64,000 bases of DNA from Petaurus breviceps papuanus (Eukaryota; Chordata; Mammalia; Diprotodontia; Petauridae). The position numbers were made by a program, and so were the translations under genes. The stretch's first letter is position 1. Each line of letters begins with the position of its first letter. Positions 11,455-22,442 of this stretch are shown piece by piece. The notes below the pieces were generated by a model. It did not search any database. It was not told the DNA's origin and was given only the letters and a program-made list of their open reading frames with translations. Location: NCBI GenBank assembly GCA_028583685.1, contig JAMXIF010000220.1, forward strand, positions 38,693,509 to 38,757,508, read 5' to 3'.

Positions 11455-12623
11455 GTAGGTATCCCTCAAGGTTTTGTCCTGGGGCCATTTCTCTCCTCCT
11501 TGCCTGCTACTTCCCTAGATGATCTCATCAACTCCCAAGTATTATTTACCATCTCTCTGCTGATGATTCTTAAATCTAGCATCCTGCCCCAAACTCTCTT
11601 GTTGACCTCCAATTTAGCAACTCCAACTGGCTTTCAGACATCTCAAATTAGCTAGCTGTCTAGTAGGTATCTTAAATTCAATGTCTAAAATGAAGCTCAT
11701 TATCTTTCCCTCTAAATTACTCCCCTACTCCCCAAGAATTGTAGAAGGCAATACCATTTTCCCAGTCCTTCAAGACTGGCAACCTAGCACTCATCCTGGG
11801 TTCCTCACTATCTCTCACCTCCTACCTCCACCTCCATCCAATCTATTGTTTATTAATTTCACCTTTATAGGATATCTTGACAATGCCCTCTTCCTTTCTC
11901 TGACACTGCCAATACTCCAGTGCAGGCCTTAGTCACTTCACTCCTTGATTATTTCAGTAGTCTGCTGCTGGGTCTACCTACCTCAAGTCTCACCCCACTC
12001 CAATCCATTCTTTCTTCAGCCATTAAAGTGATTTTCCTATAGTCCATGTCTGATCATGTCACTCCCCCACCCCTCACCCCACTCCATAAACTCCAGTGGC
12101 TTCCTATTACCACCAGTATCAAATACAAAATGTTCCTTTTAGCATTCAAAGTCCTTCATTTCCTAAACACCTCCTACTTTTTCAGTCTTCTTAAGCTTTG
12201 TCCCCTTCCCCCCAACACACACACGTATTCTTCAGTCCAGTGACACTGGCTTCCTGGCTGTCCCATGAAAAAGATATTACATCTCTTAGTCCCAACATTT
12301 ACCCTAGCTGTCCCTCATGCCTGGAATGCTCTCCCTCCTTGACTCTGACTATTGACCTCCTTGGTTTCTTTTAAGTTCCATCTGCAATCCCATCTTCTAA
12401 AAGAAGCCTTTCCAAACTTCTCTTAACTCTAGTGCATTCCCTTTGCTAAGTATTTCCTATTTATCCTGTATATAGCTTTCTTTGTATATATTTGCTTGCA
12501 TGTTATATCTCTCATTAGACTGTAAGCTCCTTGAAGATAGGGATTGTCTTTTGCCTCTTTTTGTATCTCTAGCACTTAGCACAGTTCTCATATAGTAGTA
12601 CTTAATAAATGTTGATTGACTGT
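11455..12623 (+). mobile_element. L2 LINE, last ~1.17 kb including reverse-transcriptase motif
   Basis: From 11458 one frame reads GIPQGFVLGPFLSSLP, matching the CR1-clade reverse-transcriptase signature G(V/I)PQGSVLGP. The L2 coding words follow in order: 'aaaatgaagctcattatctt', 'gcctggaatgctctccctcc'. The 3' end is 'ttagactgtaagctccttga', 'agcacttagcacagttctc' and 'taataaatgttgattgactg'. Stops and indels interrupt the frame. It is the longest continuous L2 in the window and reaches the true 3' end. Confidence 0.88.
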
Positions 12624-13804
12624 TAAAGGGATTGAGGGGAAGCTTTGGATTTTGTTTAGCAAAGTACTTAGAGGGGATGATCAGAGGAAAGTAAAATTTT
12701 AATTATATTCAGAAGAGAGAAGATAAGAAAGATTTTGGAAAATTTCAAAGACATGGGAGAGGTTATTCATCAAAAGAATGAAAAGATAGAGAAGAATAAA
12801 GGAAAGGGGGAGGGGTGAGTAGAATGGGTCCCAAGAGGAGGAAGAGTGACTTGGTTTGTGATGAATATACCTTAAGAGCCAAAGGTGGGAGAAAGATTTG
12901 TATTTTGAATAATAATTGTATGTAGTAGAATGAAGCTGACTTGGCGTTCTAGTTAGAATGTTTTCTTAGATCTCTGGAAATTTTTAACTCTATCTACAGT
13001 ATCACCCTGCTGCCATTGGGACATAGATGTAAAGCAAGATGTTGTCTTGGAAGCCATTACATTATGTAGAGGAAAGCTATTATTTCAATCATCAATAAGT
13101 ATTATAGAGGTATAAATATGCCATTACTCTCTGAAGTGCGTTTAAGGGAGAAAAAAAATTTCCCTGAAACCTTAATAGCAGCATGGTTAATCAGATTTTA
13201 TATACTCTTCAACCTGACTCAAGAGCATATACATGCATGTGCCACACACACACATGCATGCATGCATGCATACACATTTATAGAACTATACAATATATAT
13301 TTAATAATAGACATAGCACTATATAAATACATATTAGAGTACATGTAAAAATTTTAAATGCCTTATACTGCATCAGGCTTATAAAAAAAATTAACGATTA
13401 ATTATACATAATGCTTGGCTTGTACAAAACTGACATTTTGGCCTTGGTTTTATAGAATTCCCTTGCTTTCTTAGTGATTGAACAATGGCAGGATATGTTA
13501 AATACCCTCCATTTACACGGAAAAGGTCACTGTGTATTACACAAGGGACCAAGGAATTAGAATCTGCATGGTTTTTCCATTTAGCCATCAGTGCTAATGT
13601 GTCCTAATCAACTCTGATGAACCTGTGGTTTCCTCTACCCAGGAACAAGGTCATCAGTGTTTAGGAGGATGAACTTAAGGACCAGAGAAGTTAATAGTCC
13701 TGGCTATTTGTTTTCTTCCACATGAAGAGAGCTTTTGGATATTTGTTCCCAGGTTTCAAATTCATGGCAATGCAGTCAGGCAGAAAGTTGACAATAGGTA
13801 TACA
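12624..13804. other. Unique sequence, no gene seen
   Basis: Purine-rich at 12700-12860, otherwise ordinary. A small CA/ATGC repeat is at 13238-13275. No credible exon is visible. Confidence 0.4.
13238..13275. repeat. (CA)n followed by (ATGC)n
   Basis: A short CA run grades into about five tandem ATGC units. Confidence 0.85.
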
Positions 13805-13945
13805 AAATCAGAGTTGCAAGGGAACTTGGAGGCCATTTGGGTCAACCCCCTCATTTTACAGATAAAATAAGAAATCTGAGACTCAGAATAGGTGGTTTGT
13901 TCAATGTCACATAACTATTAAGTAGCAAAGCCACAAATCTCAGTC
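13805..13945 (+). mobile_element. CORE-SINE (MIR3-like), 5' portion
   Basis: 'ttggaggccatttgggtcaa', 'ccccctcattttacagataa', then 'caatgtcacataactattaa' and 'agccacaaatctcag' follow the MIR3/THER order but stop before the family tail. The missing tail reappears at about 14980-15062, after an L2, so the two pieces look like one SINE split by an insertion. Confidence 0.72.
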
Positions 13946-14237
13946 ATCTAGGATTGTAATTTTGGTGTCATGTTAGACTGCCCACTCTCACTTACCTCAT
14001 ACATGCAGTCAGTTACAAAATCTTGCCATTTTTTTCCCATGGCCTGTCTCACCCCCTCCTTCCTTCTCCTCTCCTCTCCTTTCCTTTCCTCTCTTCTCTG
14101 CTTCACTCCTTTCCTCATTTCTTCACTTCTCCCTCTCNNNNNNNNNNNNNNNNNNNNNNNNNNNNNNNNNNNNNNNNNNNNNNNNNNNNNNNNNNNNNNN
14201 NNNNNNNNNNNNNNNNNNNNNNNNNNNNNNNNNNNNN

Positions 14238-14280
<43 letters not shown>

Positions 14281-14975
14281 GTTTTCTCTCTCTCTCCCTC
14301 TCTTATTTCAGACCCTCATTATACCCCACCTGGACTAATAGAGAACTGTCTAATTGACATCCCTGACTCACCTTTCCCCATTCAAATATGTTCTTCATAT
14401 TGTTGCTAAAGTGATTTTTTCGAAAGTGTAGGTCTAACTATGTCATTCTCCACCCTCACTCAATTATTCCCACTGGCTACCTATTACATAAAGGATCAAA
14501 TATAAAGCATTATATAAATGAATATTAAAGATAAAGGCCAACATTTTGGACTTTATAACTTGGTTCCTTTCTAGTTTTCTTACACTTTAATCCTCTTCAC
14601 ACCTTTTATAAGACAATGTATTGACTTGCTTGAGGTGTCTTGAACATTGCAACCTAGAAAACATCTTTTTGCCTTTGCAATGACTGATAGCATTCTGGGA
14701 TACTCTCTTTCCTCATCTCTTCCTAATATCATCTCTGGCTTTTTTCATGGCTCAGCTCAAGTGCCACTTTCAATGGCACTTTCTTGATCCACCAAGTTGA
14801 TAGAAACTTTCCCATTTAAGATCCTTTTCTATCTCATCTGTATGTTATTTTTATATACCTTTTTTATTATCATATTGGTTTCTTAAGGCTAGGGCCCATT
14901 TTATTTTTATTTTTAAACCTCCATTACTCAGCACAGTATTAGCACCATGTAAACACTTAGTACATGGTTCTTATT
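13946..14975 (+). mobile_element. L2 LINE 3' region, interrupted by a CT tract and a gap
   Basis: L2 sense words run through it: 'ggtgtcatgttagactgccc', 'cacctggactaatagagaac', 'agtgattttttcgaaagtgt', 'ggctcagctcaagtgccact'. The weak terminal part is 'ctcagcacagtattagcacc' then 'taaacacttagtac'. The CT microsatellite and 100 Ns at 14138-14237 lie inside it. Confidence 0.72.
14060..14317. repeat. CT-rich low-complexity tract with 100-N assembly gap
   Basis: Pyrimidine-only sequence leads into exactly 100 Ns (14138-14237). After the gap comes a (CT)n run to about 14280 and a degenerate CT tail. The round gap length points to an unsized placeholder. Confidence 0.92.
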
Positions 14976-14979
14976 TCAG

Positions 14980-15062
14980 TGATTTATTTCATCAGGATAT
15001 GAACCCAGGTCATTTAATACCAAATCTAGTTCTCTTTCCACCAGGACCTTGCTGCCTCCATA
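14980..15062 (+). mobile_element. CORE-SINE (MIR3-like), 3' portion
   Basis: 'gatatgaacccaggtcattt' and 'tctctttccaccaggaccttg' match the end of the MIR3-like consensus and continue the SINE broken off at 13945. Confidence 0.62.
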
Positions 15063-16212
15063 TCTTCCCAACCACATAGGCATATTTAGCCCAATATTAA
15101 ATACTCTACCCTCATTTTCCCTTTTAATATTTACTTGAAAAAATACCATTAAAGTTCACGCTGAGCAAAATCCTGATTGTGTGGAGGGATAATTCATCTT
15201 TCAGCTATTTATGCATTATCACAAAAGATTTTCATTTTATTATAGAATCCACTAGAGGAAAATTGCTCCTACTTTTTAAAAAAAATTGCTTTTATTTTTT
15301 AATTTAAATTTTATGTTTATTTTTAGTTTAAATCATTCATTTCCACAAGACTTTGAGTTACAAATTTTCTCCTCATCTTTCCTCCAACCACCACCCCAAT
15401 ACAACAATCCCACTGTATACACCTGCCCCAATCTGCTCTTTCCTATATCGTTCCCCCATTCCCCCTCTCACTTTCTAGTAAGGCATGGTGGATCTCCATC
15501 CCCCAGTGCCTGTATATCTTATTTCCCTGTTGCATGTAAAATAAAAAAATAATATAATTTTAATCATTTGATTTTAAAACTTTGAAATATAGATTCTTTT
15601 CCTGCCTCCCTCACCACCCACTCTTACTGGGAAGATAAGCAATTCAAAATAGGTTGTACATGTGTAGCTACGCAAAACATTTCCAAAGTGGATATATTGT
15701 TCAAGACTGGCTATATTGCCCTCCATCCTATCCCGGCCCCCACTTGTTCTATTCTTTACTTTGACTTTATCCCATTTCAAAAGTGTGTATTCTAACTACC
15801 CTCCACCCCCCAACTTGCCCTCCCCTCCATCATACCCCATCTCATCCCCTTCCACCGTACTATCTTGTAGGGTGAGATACCCTATTGAGTGTGTATGTCA
15901 TTCCCTCCCTAAGCCAAATTCAATGAGTGGGAGGTTGACCCATTTCCTTTTGCCTTCCTGTTACTCCCCTCCATTGTAACAGTTTCCCCTTGACTCTTCT
16001 ATATAAGATAATTTACCCCATTCTGTCTCTCCCAATCCCTTCTTATGATATTCCGCTCTCACTTTTCAATTTCACCATTAAAGTACCATCCCTTCCTATT
16101 CAATTGGTCCTGTGCTTTCTATGTATACCTGTACACATATATACACACAGTCACATGCATATTCATATACACATATACCCTCCTATATAGACATATGTAT
16201 GTATACATACAT

Positions 16213-16225
16213 ACATCTATCTATC

Positions 16226-16272
<47 letters not shown>

Positions 16273-16305
16273 ATCTATCTATCTATCTATCTATCATCTA
16301 TCTAT
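16213..16305. repeat. (CTAT)n microsatellite
   Basis: About 20 CTAT units with CATC interruptions, inside the half-L1 3' UTR. Related copies have TA/TG repeats at the same place, so it grew from an element-encoded repeat. Confidence 0.93.
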
Positions 16306-16427
16306 ATACATTTATATTCCCTTACTGAAAAAAGTTTCATAAGTTACAATAATTATTGTTCCATGTAGGAATGTAAATAGTTCAACTTTGATAAATTCCA
16401 TATGATTTCTTTTCCCTGTTTACCTTC

Positions 16428-17436
16428 TCATGCTTCTCTTGCTTCTTGTATCTGAATGTCAAATTTTCTATTCAACTCTGGTTTTTTCATCAAGAAAGCT
16501 TGAAAATCCTCTATTTCATTGAATGACCATATTATGCCCTGAAACATTATACTCAGTTTTGCAAGGTAGATGATTCTTGGTTTTAATTCCACCTCCTTTG
16601 ACCTCCAGAATATCATATCCAAGCCCTTCGACCCATCAATGAGAAGCTGCTAGATTCTGGGTTATCCTGATTGTGTTTCCACAATATTCAAGTTGTCTCT
16701 TCTTGGCTCCTTGTAATCCTTTTTCCTTGATCTGGGAACTCTGGAACCTGGCTATAATATTCATAGGAGTTTTCTTTTGGGGATCTTTTTAAAGATGTCA
16801 TTAGTGAATTGTTTCAACCTCTATTTTGCCCTGTGGTTCTAAACCATCAGGGCAATTTTCTTTGAGAATTTCTTGAAGGATGATTTCGAGGTTCTTTTTT
16901 TTATCATGGCTTTCAGGTAGTCCAATAATTTTTAAATTATCACTCCTGCATCTATTTTTCAGGTCAGTGGTTTTTCAAATGAGGCATTTCACATTGCCTT
17001 CTATTTTTTTATTTGTTTAGATCTGTTTAATAGTATCTTGATTTCTTATAAAGTCATTAGCTTCCATTTGATCCAATTTAATTTTCAAGGAATGATTCTC
17101 TTCAGTGAGCTTTTGAGATTCTTTTTCCATCTGGCAAATTTGGCTTTTTAAGGCATTTTTCTCCTCATTGGATTTTTGAACCTCTTTTGCCGTTTGAATT
17201 AGTCTATTTTTAAAGGTGTTATTTTCTTCATTCAGGTTGTTGACTCTCTTTTCATGATTTTCTTGCATCATTCTCATTTCTCTTCCCCATTTTTCCTCTA
17301 CTTCTCTTATTTGGTTTTCAAAGTCCTTATTATTATCCTCTATTGCCCGTAACCAGTTCATATTTTTTTTGGAAGCTTTTGATGTAGGAGTTCTGACTTC
17401 GTTGTCTTCCTGCTCTTCTCTGCTTTTATCCCCCAA
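16428..17436 (-). pseudogene. L1-type ORF1 remnant of the half-L1
   Basis: The first open stretch (17436-17017, 139 aa) starts MGDKSREEQEDNEV and is a long heptad-rich segment (REVEEKWGREMRMMQENHEK, EKNALKSQICQMEKESQKLT) typical of the ORF1p trimerising coiled coil. It ends near DFIRNQDTIKQI. The middle RNA-recognition part is broken by stops. The C-terminal part (16622-16428) reads DMIFWRSKEVELKPRIIY and AFLMKKPELNRKFDIQIQEA, matching the ORF1p C-terminal domain. ORF1p is the RNA-binding chaperone of the L1 particle. It is dead here. Confidence 0.82.
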
Positions 17437-18390
17437 AAGAATCTAAAGTCAGATTGCTGTGCTTGCTTTGCTTCCTTTGCTTGCTCATGTTGCCACTCAA
17501 TTACTTGACTTTTAACCTTTTTGCCACAGTAGAACTCTGCTTCCAGAGAGGAGAGCTGTGTCCCAAATCACTGAGGTTTTCACAGCTGCCAGAGCTCTTT
17601 GTTGGGTGCCCTCTCTGAAGCCTCCAGAGGCTCTGACATCTGTTTATACACCCCAGGACCTCCACCCAAGACAGTGATCCAGTTCCAAGCAGATTAAAGC
17701 AAGAGACATTACCCCTCTAAATGGTCGTTTGGTCCCCCTATAATCTGCAGGCCAGGAGCTCTGAAGCAGCCATGTGGTGGTGGCTGCATGGCCTCCATTC
17801 CTCAGCTGCTTCTCCCTCAGGGCAGCAGAGGCCAGAACACACTCTTGGTCCCCCTGTTCTCAAAGTCCGCATGGACATTTTACTTTGCCTTTGCCTTTTA
17901 TAGGTTGATAATTCTGGAAACCACCACTGATGTTGGTGATCCACTTGCCTCAAGTCCCTCCAGTCACACCTGGTCAGGGACCCCCTGAGGCTAAAACCAC
18001 ATGCTCACATGGTGCTGCTCTTGGCTCACAGCAAGCTGTGATGGACCCTTCCTGCTGGCCTGCAGGGCTTCCTTTAGTGGGAGATTCGTTTCTCTTTGTC
18101 ACTTTGTGGGTTCTGTAGATCTAAAGTTTGTTTAGGGTCATATTTTATATGTATTTGAGGTGGTTATGGGGGGGAACTCATGGGGTTTTCTTGCTTCTAT
18201 GCTGCCATTTTCACTCCACCCACCTCCCTTACTTTAAAACATATATTTATTTTTTATTTGTTGTTTTGTCTTTTTTTAAACAGGGATGTGGACTTCAGGA
18301 GATAAATATTTTGCAACAAAACTATGAGAGTGTTATCATTGGAGGTAATTGCATCATATACCACCAAGGCACATCTAGGTGCTGAAATGA

Positions 18391-19472
18391 CAGCTACCAC
18401 AGAGAGAAAATGTGCCTGCCCCTTGACCTCAGAAACCAGTTTCCTGGGAAAAGACGATCCAGGATATGATATCCAGGCTCTTTTTTTTTTAAATCATGTC
18501 TGTCAGGTAGTGCAATATTTCTTAAATTATGTCTCCTGGATCTATTTTCCAAATCAGTTGTTTTTCCAATGAGTAATTTCACAATATTTCCCCATTTTAA
18601 AAATTCATTTTATATTATTGTATGTTGGTGCTTCATGGAATTATTAGTGTTGTCTAGCCCACTTCTAATTTTTAAGGAATTGGTTACTTCATTAAACTTT
18701 TGTATCCCCATTTCCATTTGGCCAATTCTGTTTTTATGGAGCTATTTTCTTTGGTGAATTTTTGTCTTTTTCCATTTCTTATGTTTCTTTTACCAACTGT
18801 TTCCTTTTCTTTATGATCCTCTTGAATTACTCTCACATCTTATCCTAATTTTTCTTCTGTTTCTCTAATTTGCTTTTTATTCTTTTTTTAAGCTTTTCCA
18901 GGAATTCTTTTGGGGCCTGAGACCAATTTAAATTTTTCTTTGAGGTTTATCATTTGACACTATTGTCCTCTTGTAAGTTAGTGCCGATCTTCCCTGGCAC
19001 CATAGTAACTATATATAATCAACTTCTTTTTTATGATTTTAATTTTTTTTGCTAATTACTTTTCTGCCTATTTTGTGACTTTGTACATTCATGTGAGAAT
19101 TAGATTCTGTTCCTGCACTTTCTCAAGCTTCTTGTGCTTGGGCCTGGGCCCTCGTTGCTGGATTTTACAGGGCCTTAGAGCCAAGTTTCTGGCTTGCATT
19201 GGAGGGAGGGTCTCCCTAATAGCTTGTTTTGGGAGTGAACCCTTGCAAATGTCTTTCCCCAGGTCTTAGGCCTCCTGGGTTGTGGCTGCCACTGCTACCT
19301 GTTTACTAGGCTCTCCTCTCATTCCAGTGAGACAGAGCTTTCCCACTTTGCTGGTCAGGTGCTTTTCCACTACTAAATCAGTTCTAAGGCAGTTTTAAGG
19401 CTGTTTGTAGATCAATTTGGAAGGGTAACAGAAAGTTTCTTACTTACTGCACCATCTTGGCACTAGGGGCAG
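18391..19472 (-). mobile_element. L1 5' portion (5' UTR and ORF1 start), antisense
   Basis: On the minus strand the 5' end at about 19472 carries 'gtgccaagatggtgcagtaa', like the start of the L1 at 53815. ORF1 words extend to 18394, where a frame reads LIGKTTDLENRSRRHNLRNI, the ORF1p segment joining coiled coil to RNA-recognition domain. The downstream part is absent, so this is a fragment cut by later deletion rather than by 5' truncation. The 160 bp between it and the half-L1 is unassigned. Confidence 0.72.
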
Positions 19473-19835
19473 TGGATTATTAACAATTTCAGAGTGCCTG
19501 TTTTTTTGTGATTTTGTTTTCAAACTAACTCATGATTGGACCCTCCTGGTATTACCTATACAATAAGTGGTGTAGAGGAAAAAACAAAACAAAACACAAA
19601 GCTTATAATTTTTATGTAAGAAGAGGAAGACATGCTGAATTACTGAAAGTCCTAAAATATCTTCTGAATAAAGAAGTGCAATTTCAGCAAATAAATGGAG
19701 GAATAATCAACCATGAAAAGAGCATTCAGGACTCTTTTAAAAATTTGGATAAAATACACTTGTGCTTTGTAGTGTCAACTTTGTATTCTTTGTTTTAAAA
19801 TTATAGTATGGGCAAGAACCTGTAATGATTATCAT
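19473..19835. other. Unassigned sequence
   Basis: An 88-codon frame (19532-19798) is present but has no motif I recognise. It is A-rich in codon use and unsupported. Nothing else is seen. Confidence 0.35.
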
Positions 19836-20035
19836 CACGGGATTCCTTAGAGCTAGAAGAGACTTTGTAGATGATTTAATTTTCTCATTTTATAGGTGAG
19901 GAAATTGATGCCAGGTAAGGTACATAAAAGGTCATATCATAATAAGTAATAAGATCACATAGGTGGTAAGGAGCAGATCTAAGATTTGGATCCAATTCCT
20001 TTTATTCCACTTATTGCCCTTCATTCCTCCATTAT
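19836..20035 (+). mobile_element. CORE-SINE (MIR3-like)
   Basis: 'agagctagaagagactttgt', 'tctcattttataggtgagga', 'agatcacataggtggtaagg' and 'ggatccaattccttttattc' keep the family order. No flanking duplication is seen. Confidence 0.72.
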
Positions 20036-20037
20036 AG

Positions 20038-20195
20038 ACATCTATTCTTATTATCTTATTTTTTCTGATGAAGAAAGGTGCAGAGAGGTGAAGTGATTTT
20101 CATGAGGTCACCTAGCTAATCAGTGCTAAAACTAGGAAAGAGAATTTAGGTCTTATACTTCCCAGTCTAATTCTCTCCCCTCCCCCATTACATAA
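20038..20195 (+). mobile_element. CORE-SINE (MIR3-like), second copy in tandem
   Basis: 'gatgaagaaaggtgcagaga', 'gaggtcacctagctaatcag' and 'ggtcttatacttcccagtct' form a second diverged copy right after the previous one. It lacks the 5' head. Confidence 0.65.
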
Positions 20196-20985
20196 TACTT
20201 CCACAGAATCCTTAATATGTGTGTATAAATACACACATTCATATGCACACATATGTCCATGACATGTGTATGTATAGGTATATGTATTTTTGTGACATAC
20301 TCTCTCCTTTTCCCCTGCATGTCATTAATATTATGAATTTCCTTAGCAAATCCTTTCTTTCACAGATGATACGAAGTTTATTATAGCCTGAAAACAACAA
20401 CCTGGACTCAAATTCTGATTTAACATTGTCCAAATAAGATTTTTCCTACTCATTGATTGCTGCTTGATTTGCCCATATAGAAAGCGGTGCAACAAGTTAT
20501 TTGAGAAGTTTTCTTTTATACACGAATCCCCCTTTTTGCTCTTTACCTCTATGAACGACAAAGAACAAAGTGAGAAAAGATAGTTTCAGCAAATATGTGG
20601 TGAAATTGTCAGTGTCTCCTGGGTTTCTAAGAGTATCTAAGAATGATATTTCCCAAGCTACATAAAAACAGTAGGTGAGCCTTACAGAGTAATAATGGCA
20701 CCCTCATTTGTTAGCAGTCTGCTTCCTGAAAAATGGCCAACCTGTTGAAAAAACAGAATGTTGATTTTATTAACTTTGCTACTTAAAAAGCATGAATTAG
20801 TGTATGGTCTTGATAGAGTAGGATGATGACTGCTTTATGGACTAAATGGAAACATCACTAAGATTGAGCCCATATTATTGAATGTGTCTGTAGGATTCAG
20901 CAATTTCCTAGGTAATTAGATTCTATCCTAATTCTCTCCTCCAATGATTCTTTTGCCTCTGGGTCATTCAGCTGACTCCATTCAA
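20196..20985. other. Unique sequence, no gene seen
   Basis: A short TG/TA-rich patch at 20215-20295, then unassigned sequence. No coding or RNA signal. Confidence 0.4.
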
Positions 20986-20989
20986 AAAT

Positions 20990-21115
20990 GTCATCAGGTT
21001 TTTATTAAGTGACTCCTGAAATAAATGCTGGAATTAGAAAGTGGGGAGGGGATATAAATATGAATAAAGCATAGCCCTTACCTTCAAGGACCTTGCAGAT
21101 TGTGTGTGTATGTGT
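20990..21115 (-). mobile_element. L2 3' end, antisense
   Basis: 'tttttattaagtgactcctg', 'ggggatataaatatgaataa' and 'cccttaccttcaaggacctt' are the reverse-complement L2 tail in degraded form. Confidence 0.5.
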
Positions 21116-21184
21116 AGAAAATATAATATAAAAATAAGATTCTATTTAGATGCCTCAGTGTCCCCTAGACCTAGCTAAACTATG

Positions 21185-21385
21185 TAGACCCATGGATATC
21201 TAAGTGGTAAGGGGCCTTAAAGGTCATCTGTTTCAACCCCCACAAATTAATGTTAAGGAAGCTGAGACCCAGAGTTGTTGTGACTTACTCAAGGTGACAC
21301 TGGAAGTCAATGGTAGAAGCTGGGCTTAAATCTTGACCTCTGTCTCCCCAAACCAATGCTCTTTTCCACTGTGACACAATCTACA
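21185..21385 (+). mobile_element. CORE-SINE (MIR3-like)
   Basis: 'ggggccttaaaggtcatctg', 'ggaagctgagacccagagtt', 'agctgggcttaaatcttgac' and 'gctcttttccactgtgacac' follow the full family order. Confidence 0.72.
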
Positions 21386-21539
21386 GAAAGATTCGGTTAA
21401 GTTAGTGTCAGTGATCTTTGAAGAACTGTATAGAACAGAAGAGATGCCACAAATGTAAATAGGCAAAGGTTCTTATTTGGGAAAAAATAAAAAGAAAGGA
21501 TTGTAGAGCCTTCACACTGTCTGGCAATGAACTGTACCA

Positions 21540-21775
21540 TGTGCTGGCTATGTGGCAGCACAGAGACATGATAGACCTGGAGTAAGGAAAACCTGAGGTC
21601 AAATATAGCCTCAGATACTTACCAGCTGTGTGACCCTAAGCAAATCACTTAACCTCTGTCTGCCTCAGTTTACTCAACTGAAAAATGGAGATAAACACAA
21701 CTCCTGCCTCTCAGGGTTCTTGTGAGGATCAAACAAGACATACTAATAAAGAGCTTAGCCCAGTGCTTGTTCCCT
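21540..21775 (+). mobile_element. CORE-SINE (MIR/MAR-like) with full core
   Basis: 'ctgaggtcaaatatagcctc', 'accagctgtgtgaccctaag', 'caaatcacttaacctctgtc', 'tgcctcagtttactcaactg' and 'ctctcagggttcttgtgagg' form a well-preserved CORE-SINE core. It ends 'gcttagcccagtgcttgttc' in the L2-like tail region. Confidence 0.8.
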
Positions 21776-22004
21776 TTTCTTTCCCCTCCTTTCCTCATGT
21801 TAATGGTAGAAAAGGTGAATGCTATAACTATACTTACACTTCAACGAAGCATTTGGAAAAACCTTTCTTACTTTCCTTGTAAATACGCGGAAAAGATGTA
21901 TACTAGATATTTGTACAGAGAGGTTAAGTTGGAACCACTTGCCTGTGTAACTGAAATGAGGGCTCTTTAAGTCTACGGAGTTTAAAGATGAGGAGGGTGG
22001 TTCT

Positions 22005-22442
22005 TGATCACAGCTAGGTGGTGAAGTAGAAGGAGCACTGGGACTGGGGTCAGGAAGATGTGAATTTTCATTTATTTATTTATTTATTTATTTATTTTTG
22101 ACTTTTGAAGGGCAATTGGGATTAAGTAACTTGCCCAAGGTTACGCGGCTAATTTTTTATTTGTGTGGAGGTTAAGTGTCTGAGGCCAGAACCTAACTCA
22201 GGTCCTCCTGACTCCAGGGCCAGCACTTTACTCACTGTGCCACCTAGCCACCCCAAGATGTGAATTTAAAACCAATCACTGGTATTTAAAAGCTGTGTCA
22301 TCCTGTTCAAATCACTTAGCTGTTGTCTTTCTCAGTTAACCCATCTGTAAAATAATAAGATAACTTACCTTCTGGAATAGTTGTGAAAATAATATGAGTT
22401 AATAAATGTCAGACATTTCATAATTCTTAATGCTCTGTGTTA
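22005..22442 (+). mobile_element. CORE-SINE split by a younger SINE
   Basis: The left part (22005-22067) has 'aggagcactgggactggggt'. The right part (22255-22442) resumes with 'aatttaaaaccaatcactgg' and continues to 'ctcagttaacccatctgtaa'. Removing the insert at 22068-22254 restores the family order. Confidence 0.75.
22068..22254 (-). mobile_element. WSINE/MAR1-type SINE, antisense, inside a CORE-SINE
   Basis: The poly-T/TTTA tail comes first on the plus strand, followed by 'ttaagtaacttgcccaagg', 'ggtcctcctgactccagggc' and 'gtgccacctagccacccc'. A perfect 13-bp duplication, aagatgtgaattt, flanks it at 22055-22067 and 22255-22267. Confidence 0.93.

Larger units (their letters stand above)
15281..18229 (-). 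mobile_element. Full-length half-L1 (HAL1-like): 5' UTR + ORF1 + 3' UTR, no ORF2
   Basis: Read on the minus strand, the 5' UTR (about 18229 to 17440) begins near 'gtggagtgaaaatggcagca'. ORF1 remnants (17436-16428) come next, then about 1.1 kb of 3' UTR with TATA/CTAT repeats and a G-rich block. It ends 'actaaaaataaacataaaat' at about 15290. There is no room for ORF2 between ORF1 and the tail. A plausible target duplication is tactttttaaa (15270-15280) versus ttactttaaaa (18230-18239 region). Half-L1s are known to depend on L1 reverse transcriptase in trans. Confidence 0.82.

Noticed and set aside
13970-14409. Overlapping 122- and 128-codon frames
   Set aside because: They translate the CT tract and 100 Ns into Ser/Leu runs; not coding.
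18230-18390. Polypyrimidine plus AG (splice-acceptor-like) before an open stretch at 18294
   Set aside because: No matching donor or conserved frame. It lies between two L1-type fragments, where such tracts arise by chance.
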